In this document: positions 24,532-35,200 of the stretch, in pieces | How the letters are laid out: the number at the start of each line of letters is the position of its first letter | Position numbering within the stretch: position 1 is the stretch's first letter | Source: Flavobacterium potami | Lineage (GTDB): Bacteria; Bacteroidota; Bacteroidia; Flavobacteriales; Flavobacteriaceae | Assembly: GCF_020026915.1 (NCBI RefSeq) | Contig: NZ_JAINUY010000002.1 | Location: forward strand, 620,001 to 684,000 | Reading direction: 5' to 3' | Length of the DNA stretch: 64,000 nucleotides | The notes under the pieces: model-generated | The model's database searches: none | What the model saw: the letters and a program-made list of their open reading frames with translations, nothing else | Told to the model about the DNA's origin: nothing | Position numbers and translations under genes: made by a program

Positions 24532-25005
24532 ATGAAATACGCAAGATTAACAAAAGAACAGTTTGATGAACTGCATGCTGAATTTGCAAGTTTTTTGGCA
24601 ACTCAAGCAATTGATAAGAAAGAATGGGATGAGCTTAAAATTAATAAGCCTGAAGTTGCTGAACAGGAGCTAGATGTTTTTTCTGATTTGATTTGGGAGG
24701 GAGTACTTTCAAGAGCAGAATATTTAGAGCATTTTTCTAAGCACCATATATTTCTGTTTCATTGTTTCGATACTTATATACAATCTATTGTTTTGAAGTC
24801 ACTTTCTGCTGAAACTGATTTTTTAACTAAAGAAGGATTGCAATGGCTTAGTGATAATATGTTTACTGAGAATATTGAAATGAAAGTAGGAAAAAAAGTG
24901 TTCAGCGATGAAAGAAATGCTTCGATTTTTGAATTGATCAAACAAGGGGCATTTTTAAGTGACGGACAGCTTTTTAATCAAATTAATACAATTATAGAGT
25001 CTTAA
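24532..25005 (+). CDS. Conserved hypothetical protein (DUF6495-like)
   Basis: 157 residues, soluble and mostly helical, no signal or membrane span. The N-terminal half is KYARLTKEQFDELHAEFASFLATQAIDKKEWDELK read in segments, with a later HHIFLFHCFDTYIQSIVLKSL. The same small protein is commonly found beside rplI in flavobacteria and I associate it with DUF6495, but no function is known to me. It lies between the rplI terminator and its own terminator, so it is a single-gene unit. Confidence 0.75.
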   Translation: MKYARLTKEQFDELHAEFASFLATQAIDKKEWDELKINKPEVAEQELDVFSDLIWEGVLSRAEYLEHFSKHHIFLFHCFDTYIQSIVLKSLSAETDFLTKEGLQWLSDNMFTENIEMKVGKKVFSDERNASIFELIKQGAFLSDGQLFNQINTIIES

Positions 25006-25025
25006 AGCTTAAAAAGTTTTTTTTG

Positions 25026-25066
25026 AAAGGCAAACAATTAGAAGTTAATTGTTTGCCTTTTTTTTA
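25026..25066 (+). terminator. Terminator after the DUF6495-like gene
   Basis: Stem AAAGGCAAACAATTA / TAATTGTTTGCCTTT with loop GAAGT and a following T run. Fifteen perfect base pairs. Confidence 0.9.
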
Positions 25067-26207
25067 TTTTTTTAACTTTTGTTTATTCTTTTTTCTTTTC
25101 TTGAACAGGTATTTCTACGCTTTTTTTTAAAATCTTTCAAACTTTGAACAAAATAATTTGTAATATGCATTTCGTCGATAATTAGGTCTGTATTGCGGAT
25201 ATTTTGTGAGTTAATTTTTTCTTAAATGTAAGTTTTTACTTTCTTTTGTAGATTTTAACATATTTTATTCAATTTTTTGTTTAAGAAAACAATGAAAGCA
25301 TAATTTTGTTAAAGTGGTTGATTTTTCTGATGTTTTTAAGCTGTGTTAAATGTGTGATAGTAGGTTTTGGAGTAATTTATAGGAATTTTATCCTTGTTTC
25401 GTGTTTTTGTTTTTGTTAATTTTAAAATACAAAAGTTAAACAAAGTTTTTGCTTTAATGTTCTTTTTAAAATGAAGCGGATCAAGGGAAGATTTTTTTAA
25501 ATAAGACATATCCCCTTTATGCATTTTTTTTGAAGATGAAAAAATCTATTAATAACGTAATAAGTGTGTCTATGGAGTTGACAATTACTTTCTTTATCAA
25601 ATTTAGTTTAGTTGTTTGTTTAGTATTAGCTTTAAATCATTTTATTGCTTCGCTAAACATTAAGAACAAATTGAATTTTTCTTCTCTATTAAAACTTTTA
25701 TTAAAATTTTCATTTCTTGATTTATCATTTTTTTTACAATCCACTAGACTTGTTAAAAATGGTAAATTTTGTGGTACCTAAAAAATATTGTTGAATATTG
25801 GATTTTTAAGAGTAATCAACTTAAAATTCAAATTAAAGAGTAATCACCTTTATCTGGAAATATTCAGCAACTTATATAAAGAGAATTTCCCCATTCTACT
25901 TTTAACTAAAGGTTTTCATTATGAAAATTAGACCTGCAACAAATCACTCCTCTTGGAAAAGTGGCTACAAGCATTTTTCCTCCAAAAAAATGGAATATTT
26001 TTTATCTCGGCGAGATAAGAACTGTTCTGGGTATACGTAGAGATACCAAATTCAACATAATTTTTTCTGAAACGTTGTTTGAAAATCTGATTCTAGGTTT
26101 TTAGATTATGTTTTAACTATTTGATTTATAATTGATTGTTTAATTGCGTAGGTATTTGTGCCTATTGCGAGAGGTGTTTTATTGTCCATTTTCTAATCTT
26201 CCAAATT
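25067..26207. other. 1.1 kb AT-rich spacer before the giant adhesin
   Basis: Very AT-rich sequence with T-rich blocks. Candidate short frames at 25536-25781 (plus), 25336-25524 (minus) and 25921-26040 (plus, 39 codons) have skewed low-complexity composition and no family resemblance, so I do not call them genes. Unusual features are the 17-bp palindrome at 26002-26018 and the GTATAC just downstream of it. The length suggests a long regulatory region or leader for the adhesin gene, or decayed sequence. Confidence 0.4.
26002..26018. promoter_or_regulatory. Perfect palindrome, operator candidate
   Basis: TTATCTCG, a central G, then CGAGATAA: an 8-bp perfect inverted repeat in otherwise AT-rich DNA about 190 bp upstream of the adhesin ATG. 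It is too short a stem, without a T run, to be a good terminator. A dimeric regulator site is plausible; no binding protein is known. Confidence 0.35.
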
Positions 26208-29200
26208 ATGAAAAAAAAATCTACTTTTTGTAATCTCAAACTACACAAGAGATTATTAGGGCTTTTAACGTTATTTCTGATATGCAGTAATGCATTTTCG
26301 CAAACAATTTGTAGACCAACGTCTCAAACTAATAGCGAAGGTGGATTATTGTGTGTTGGATTGAGTGTGGATAGTCCTGCCAACGCCTTTGACAGCGCAG
26401 GCTTAACTACTTATGCAACTCTTAACAGTGTTGTTGGAGTAGGATGTTTTGTTGAAGAAACAATGAACTTAGGTCAGACGGCGAGGGCCGGAGATCAAAT
26501 TGCCATTTACTTCGGTACTGGTAACGGATTGCTTGATGTTTCGTTGTTATCGACGGCCTCTATTCAGGCTAAAAATTCAGGTACAAATGTAGGTTCAAGT
26601 GTGGCTTTAAATAGTCCGCTTTTGAACCTAAATCTGCTTACAGGTAATACCGTTGCTGTTGCAAAGTATACTTTAACAGGTGATGCTAATCAAATTCAAA
26701 TTCAAGTTGGTGGACTTTTAAATGCCTTAGTAAGTTTGAGAATTTATGATGTTCGTATTGAATATGCGCAGCCAACGGCTGTTACGGGTGGTTTTACACA
26801 AACTGTTTGTGCTGGTTCTGCTACAACATTAACAGCAACTCCAGCGGCTGGTACTACATTAACGTGGTATAGTTCCCCTTCGTCTACTACACCATTAGCA
26901 ACGGGGAATACTTTTACTACTCCAGCGTTGAGTGCTACCACAACATATTATATAGCAATTTCAAGAGGTGCAGGATGTGAAGGAAATGTTCGTGTACCTG
27001 TTGTATTAAATGTTTCAAATCCGGTTGCACCGGCAATTAATAATTCAGGAACTGTTGTTTGTTCTACAGGAGCTACTCAACAAACTACTTTATCGGTTCT
27101 GAATGCTATTCCAGGAACGACATATTCTTGGTATTCAGCTGCTAGTGGAGGAAGTGCATTAGCTTCGGGAACAACTTATTCTCCTACAGTTCCTTTGGGA
27201 ACTACTCCATTTTATGTAGAAGCTTCTATAGGAAGTTGTATTAGTCCAACTCGTACTCAGGTAAATGTTGTTTCGACGGCTGTACCAACTACGCCAACGG
27301 TTTTAACACAGAGTGTTACTATTCAATCAGGGCAAAATGCAACATTGAGCGCTTCGACTCCAGATGTAGGTGCGCAATTAAATTGGTATGAAGTAGCTAC
27401 AGGAGGTACGGCGGTTGCCACAAATACGGCAACATTTACAACTCCAATTTTAACAGCTACTAAAACATACTATGTAGAAGCTCAGAGTCCAAACGGAAGT
27501 TGCGTAAGTTCAGCGAGAGTGCCGGTATTGGTTACTGTTCAGCCAGCATCTTTAGTAGGATGTCTTGAAGCTGGAAGCCAGCAGATAGTTCAAAATGGTT
27601 TGTGCTTATTGTGTACTTCTTCAAATCCGAATAACGCTGTAGATGGAAATCCAGCAACAGCAACGCGACTTACTGTTCCAGTTGGTTTAGTAACAGGATA
27701 TGTTCAACAGACATTACAATTTGGTAATCCTGGAAAAGCGGGAGATATTGTAGATGTGGAAATGGAGTTACCTGGAGGTTTGGCAGATGTTTCATTGTTA
27801 GGAGTTGTTAGTTTGGCTACTTATAATGGAGCAACTTACAACAATGATAGAACGCAAATAAGTAATAATTCGTTAGTTACTTTGCAATTATTAACAGGCA
27901 ACCGTTTTAGAGCTAGTGTGACTGCTGGAGCAAATTTTGACCGCGTTGAAATTCGACTAGGAGGCTTAGCTACTTTATTGACCAGTGTAGATATTTATCA
28001 GGCAACTTACAGATATAAAGAACCATCAATTACTGGTAATCAAACTATTTGTAGCGGACAAACAACAACTTTAACGGCATCACTTGCAGTTGGTGAAACA
28101 ATAAATTGGTATAGCGCAGCAACTGGAGGAACTCCATTAGCTTCGACTGCATCATATACAACACCAGCTTTGACTGCATCAACAACATATTATGTACAAG
28201 TTACTAGAAACGGTTGTTTAAATAGTGAGAGAAATCCAGTTAATGTTACAATTACAAATCCTGTACAGCCAACAGTTAGTGCATCTGCATCAACAATTTG
28301 TAGTGGACAAACTACTACATTAACTGTTCAGGCGCCGGTTGTGGGTACCGTTTATAATTGGTATGATGCTGCAACAGGGGGTAATTTGGTATTTACGGGA
28401 ACGTCATTTACAACTCCAGCATTAGCGGTAAATACAAGTTACTATGTAGAAGCCGCCATTGGAGATTGTATCTCAACAGCAGCACGTACTGCAGTTAACA
28501 TAACTGTAAGCCCAATTCCAGCTACTCCAACATTTGTTTCTTCGAATGTAATTATTCAATCTGGACAAACGGTTACTTTATCAGTCTCAAATCCAGTTTC
28601 AGGAGTGCAATATGATTGGTATGATGTTGCAACTGGAGTTATACCAGTGGCGACGGGTGTTACATCTTATACAACACCTATATTGACGGCCAACCAAAAC
28701 TACTATGTACAGGCTTCTAATCCAACAACTAGTTGTATTAATTCTGTAAGAGGTGTTGTTGCGGTTACTGTTATAGCGAATGCAAGTACTTGTTTACAGG
28801 CAAACAATCAAAATTCATCTAATGATGGTGTTCTTTGTGTTTTATGTGCACCTACTAATCCAGGATTTGCTGTAGATGGTGACATCAATAGTTATTCACA
28901 ACTTAGTGTACCAATTGGTGTTGGAGCTTATTTACAACAACAACTAATTTTCGCTAATGCAGGGCAGACCGGAGATATCATTGATGTTGATTTGGAAGTT
29001 CCTGGTGGGATTTTGGATATAAGTGTATTATCTAATATTACTCTTGCTACTTATAATGGAGGAACTTTTAATAACGATAGAATAGCAGTTAATAGTAATT
29101 TATTAAACATTCAGTTATTGTCTGGGAATAAATTTAAGGCTAGTTTTGCTGCAACTGCACCATTTGATAGAGTAGAGGTAAGATTAGGAGGTACTGCAAC

Positions 29201-32200
29201 TTTGTTAAGTAATTTATATATTTACCAAGCGGCATATAGATTTCCAAATGCTAACATAACAGGAGCTTCAGCACCAATTTGTGTAGGACAGACGGCTTCA
29301 TTAGTTGCAACTTCGGCTTTAGCTTCAGCTGATACTTTTTCATGGTATGATTCTCCAACAGGAGGTGCTATAGTAGCAGTAAATCCAACTGCAGCTTTAA
29401 CTGCTTCAACTACATATTACTTACAAAGAACTAGATTAGGTTGTGAAAACAGTATTCGTCAGGCGGTTACGGTAAATGTTTTACCAATTCCAACTGCAGC
29501 AGATATTGTAATTCCGAGTCCGGCTGAAGCTAGTTGTGCTGGTAGTGTAGTTCTATCTCCTTCAACAGCTATTGCGGGAGCACAATTCAGATATTTTACA
29601 GACCAAAATAAAACAACAGAAGTTGTAAACGGAACAACAATTGGAACAGCAACTTTTGCTAAAGATCCAACAACTGGGGCGCTTACAATAACAGGTTTAA
29701 ATGCTACAGGTTCACCATATAATTATTTTATCGCAGCTTCAACAGGAAGTACTTGCGAAAATGTAAATGGTACATTAAAACAAGTAACGGTTAATTTCCC
29801 TTCAACTACGGATTTAATCGTAAATGCTACACCAGCACCAGGATGTGGAAGTTTTAATTTAAGAAATGCAATTACAAATTTCGATACTACGGGAGATACA
29901 ACCTATACTTTCTATGATCCTTCTAATAACGTAATTACGGCAGATGCGGCCGCTAATATTACTACCGGAGGTGTTTATTCTATAGAAGCGCAAAAAGTAG
30001 GTACTACCTGTCCTGCAGTGAGACAATCTGTAACAGTTGTTATTAATGCCTTACCAAGTCTGGTAATAACAAATCCTTCAGAATCTGTAAATGTTGGGTC
30101 AACTGTAGCTTTAACTGCAACTTCAACAGGAACAGTAACTTGGTTTGATCCGCAAGGAAATGCTTTGCCTACTGCAACAGCAGGACCATTAAATACGCCT
30201 GGGGTTTATACCTATACGGCTGTTGCAAGTGATGGAATTTGCAGCAGAACGGCAACAAAAGTGATTAATGTTATTGATTTAAGTAACTGTCAGTCGCTAG
30301 CAGAACGTGTTTATGCTACTACTCAGACATCTGGCTCAATTATTACGGGAACTGTTACTAATGGAGCAAATGCTGTAGATGGAAATCCACAAACATTTTC
30401 AACAATTACTACGGGTATCGGACTTTTAGGTGTTGGTACAACTTGGCAGAGTTTAGGATGGCCATCTAATATTGTTAAAGGAACACCAGTAACCGTAAAA
30501 TTAGGTTCTGAATTAAGCCTATTAGCTGTAGGTCAAAATTTATCAGTAATTGGAACTAAAAACGGAGTTGATATTGGAACAATGCAATCTGTATCAGGCT
30601 CATTGTTGAATCTGATTTCAGGAGATAATACTTATGAATTTACATTTGTTCCTTCAGATGCATCTGGTCCACAGGATTATGATGGAATTAGAATTCAATC
30701 TGCATCAATTTTAAGTGTAGCACAAAACACAAAAGTATTTGATGCTCATTATAATAGACCAGTTACAGCAGTTGCTTGTACACCTGGAGATATTCAGGAC
30801 ATTTTTTACGGAACTACAAATTTAGGTCTTCCTGTAGGAGCAGTAACTGCCGCAGTTGGAGTAAATGATGCGTGGAATGTTGCTGATAATGACATAACAA
30901 CTTATGCTACTATGTATAGTGGAGTTGGTGCTTTAGCTGCAGCTGATTTAACAGTACAATTTAAAACACCTTCTGTTGTAAGTGATACGCTAAGAATTGT
31001 GATTTCTAAACCAGGAGCACTTTTAGATGTTAATTTACTTACTGGATTCTCAATTCAGCGTTATTTAGGAAATGTTGCTGTGGGAGCTCCAATTCAAAAT
31101 ACAAGCACTTTATTAAGTTTAAGATTATTGCCTGGAAATTCTGTGGCAATGGTTTTAGTTTCTTCACCAACAGAAATTTATGATAGAGTTAGAATTCGTT
31201 TAGGTGGTGTTGCGGGAGTGTTGGATTTCTTAAGAGTGCATACTGTAGAAAGAACAGCAAATACAACCGTAATTGGCGCTGATCCACAAAATAAAATAAC
31301 GGTTTGTCCAGGAAGTGAAATAAAACTTCAAATACCTGAAGAAGCTTGTTCTACATACATTTGGTATGATGCAGAAACAGGAGGGAATTCAGTAGCAACC
31401 GGTATTTCTTACACTATACCAGCTAATTTGCCTGCAGGAATTTATAAATATTATATTCAGCCAGTACGTTACGGTTGTGAAACTTTTGCAAGAGGAGAAG
31501 TTACAGTTGAGGTAAAAGCCTCAGCACCGGCAAATGCTTTGACAGATATTACTCTTAATGGAGGAACATCGACATCTGTTTGTACAGCTTCAGGATCAGT
31601 AACTTTGGCAACGGGCTTAAGTGGTACTCCAGTGTTGACTAATCCAGTTTATTCTTGGTATAGTTTTAATGGTACTACAAGTCAGTTAATTCCAGGAGAA
31701 ACAACAGCACAATTAGTTGTAAACGGATTGTTGCCGGGAACTTACACTTATTTTGTTGGAGTAACATCTGATCAATTTTGTGAAACTGCAGCAGCAGATA
31801 GAAAACAAATTACGTTTACTATTTTACCACCATCTACTGTAAATGATATTTTAGTTGATGATTTAACGGTTTGTCATGATGCATCAGCAACATTAACTCC
31901 AAGTGCACCTACATTAACAAGTCCAATATTTACTTGGTATTTAGATGCCAATAAAACACAGCCAATTGCAAATGGAGCTGTTATTAATGGAGTTACATAT
32001 ACTATAGATGCAGCAGGTTCATTAACAGCAGTTGGACTTACAGAAGCGATGAGTCCGAGTACTTACTACGTAGCAGTTTCAAGCACAAATACTTGTGAGA
32101 ATCTTGCAGGAACATTACAAGATGCAGTAATATTAATTAATGATCCAAATACACCAACAACTACAGATACCACGCAAGATTTTTGTTTATCTAGCGCTCC

Positions 32201-35200
32201 AACAATTGCTAGTATTCAGGTAAATGAAGCGAATGTGGTTTGGTATAACACACCTACAGGTGGTTTGCCTTTGGCTTCTACAACTCCATTAATCAGTGGT
32301 ACTTACTACGCTGGAGCTACAGATATAGTTATTGGATGTGAAAGTAGTGTTAGATTGGCGGTTACAGTAACAGTAACAGATCCAGGTACACCGACAACAA
32401 CAGATCTTACTCAGGATTTCTGCGTGGTAAATGCACCAACTTTTGCAAGTATTCAAACAAATGAGACAAATGTTGTTTGGTATAATGCTGCAACTGGAGG
32501 AACGGCAATTCCATCAACAACTCCTTTGACAAGTGGTATCTATTACGCAGCTTTAATAAATACTACAACAACCTGTGAAAGTGCAACAAGATTAGCAATT
32601 ACAGTTAGTGTAACAGATCCGCTTACGCCAACTACGACAGATACTACTCAAGATTTCTGTTTAGTAAATGCTCCAACATTTGCAAGTATTCAAACCAATG
32701 AAACCAATGTGGTTTGGTATAATTTAGCAACAGGAGGAACAGCAATTGCAGCGACAACGCCTTTAACAACAGGTACCTATTATGCATCATTATTAGATGC
32801 GACTACAGGTTGCGAAAGTTCAATTAGACTTGCAGTTGCAGTAAGTGTAACAGATCCTGGAACACCTACAACAACAGATACAACTCAAGATTTTTGTTTA
32901 TCAAGTGCACCAACTTTTGCAAGCATTCAAACAAACGAAACAAATATTGTTTGGTATGATGCAGCGACAGGAGGAAATGCAATAGCGTCAACAACAGCAT
33001 TGACAACAGGTACATATTACGCAGCTTTAACAGATGCAGGAACAGGATGTCAAAGTGCTACTAGATTAGCAATTGCAGTTACAGTTACAGATCCAGGAAC
33101 ACCAACAACAACAGATGCAACGCAAGATTTCTGTTTAGTAAATAATCCAACTTTTGCAAGTATCCAAACCAATGAAACAAATGTAGTTTGGTACAATGCT
33201 GCAACAGGAGGAACAGCGATTCCTGCAACAACAGCTTTAACAAGCGGTACATATTATGCAGCTTTAGTAGATGCAACAACTAGTTGTGAAAGCGCAACAA
33301 GATTGGCGATTACAGTTACAGTATCAGATCCTGCAACGCCAACGACCACAGATACAACTCAGGACTTCTGTTTAGTAAATGCACCAACTTTTGCTAATAT
33401 CCAAACCAACGAAACAAATGTGGTTTGGTATAGTGCAGCGACAGGAGGTACAGCGATTGCATCAACAACTGCTTTGACAAGTGGTACTTACTATGCAGCT
33501 TTAGCAGATGCAACAACAAACTGTGAAAGCTCAATTAGATTAGCGGTAACCGTTACAGTAAGTGATCCGGGAACACCAACAACAACAGATGCTACACAAG
33601 ATTTCTGTTCAGTAAATGCTCCTACATTTGCTAGTATTCAAACAAATGAAACAAATATTGTTTGGTATGATGCTCAAACAGGAGGAAATGTAATAGCGTC
33701 AACAACGGCCTTAACAACTGGTACCTATTATGCAGCTTTAACAGATGCTGGTACAGGATGTGAAAGTGCTACTAGATTGGCAATTGCAATTACAGTTACA
33801 GATCCAGGAACACCAACTACAACAGATACTACACAAGATTTCTGTTTAGTAAATGCACCAACGTTTGCAAATATTCAAACAAACGAAACAAACGTGGTTT
33901 GGTACAATGCTTCGACAGGAGGAACAGTGATTCCTGCAACAACAGCCTTAACAAGCGGTACATATTATGCAGCGTTAGTAGATGCAACGACTGGTTGTCA
34001 AAGCGTTACAAGATTACAAGTTACTATTAGTGTAACAGATCCTGCAACGCCAACAACAACAGCTGCATCACAAACATTCTGTTCAGGAACAAATCCGACA
34101 GTTGCTAGTATTCAAGTTAACGAAAGTAATGTAGTTTGGTATACCATTTCAACTGGAGGAACTGTACTTGCTGCTAATGCGGTCTTAACTACTGGAACTT
34201 ATTTCGGAGCAATTAAAGATCCAGCAACAGGTTGTGAAAGCAGTGTAAGATTACAAGTTGCCGTTACAGTTGGAAATACAATTAACCCAACGACTAATAA
34301 TGCAGCTCAGACTTTCTGTTCTACAAGTGCGCCAACAGTTGCTAATATTCAAGTTAATGAAACTAATGTGACTTGGTTTACAGCAGCAACAGGAGGAACA
34401 GCAATTCCTTCTACAACACCTTTAACTTCTGGAATTTATTTCGGAAATGTTATAGATGCTGCAACAGGATGCGAAAGCACTACTCGTTTACAAGTTACAG
34501 TTACAGTTGTTGATCCAAGCGGAACTCCAACAACTAATAACACAACTCAAAATTTCTGTACGCTAAATACACCAACAATTGCCAGTATTCAGGTAAATGA
34601 AGCAAATGTAATTTGGTATAGTACAGCAACAGGAGGAACAGCAATACCAGCGACAACTGCTCTTACAACAGGTACTTATTATGGAGCGATTGCAAGTGCA
34701 AATGGTTGCGAAAATCCAGTTAGATTGATGGTTGTGGTTAACGTAAATGCACCTAGTGTGATTACGACACCAAGAACTTCCCAAACTTTCTGTCTAAATG
34801 CTGCTCCAACATTGGCTAATATTCTAGTAAATGAAGCAAACGTAGTTTTCTATACAACTCCAACTGGCGGAACACCACTAGCAGCAAATACTCCGCTTAC
34901 TGCAACAACTTATTATGCAGGTGCATTGAGTAATACTACTAATGGTTGCGACAATGGACCTAGATTAGGAATTACGGTTTCATTTGAAGATGATGCAGCA
35001 GTTCAAATTGCAACTACAGATGATACTCCATGTGTTTTCAAAGGAGTGACATATTCAATTGCAAATGGAAAATCTAGTTACTTATGGACAATTAACGGAG
35101 GAACAATAGTTTCAGGAGGAACAACATCTGATGGTTCAGTAACAGTTTCATGGTCAGATATTGGTCCTGGAACAGTAACAGTGGCTTACATTAACAATTG

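Noticed and set aside
25336..25781. Short open frames in the adhesin spacer (62 codons minus, 81-83 codons plus)
   Set aside because: Composition is dominated by Lys, Phe, Leu and Ser as expected from AT-rich noncoding DNA, one starts with a non-ATG codon, and neither resembles a known family.
25921..26040. 39-codon ATG frame before the adhesin
   Set aside because: No signal, domain or conserved context, and it runs through the palindrome; more likely chance.
26136..26207. 24-residue N-terminal extension of the giant adhesin
   Set aside because: It begins with TTG and precedes a textbook signal peptide that starts at the ATG at 26208.
32142..34988. Regular 237-bp repeats considered as a CRISPR-like or satellite array
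   Set aside because: The repeat is in frame, has no unique spacers and encodes a conserved Ig-like protein unit.
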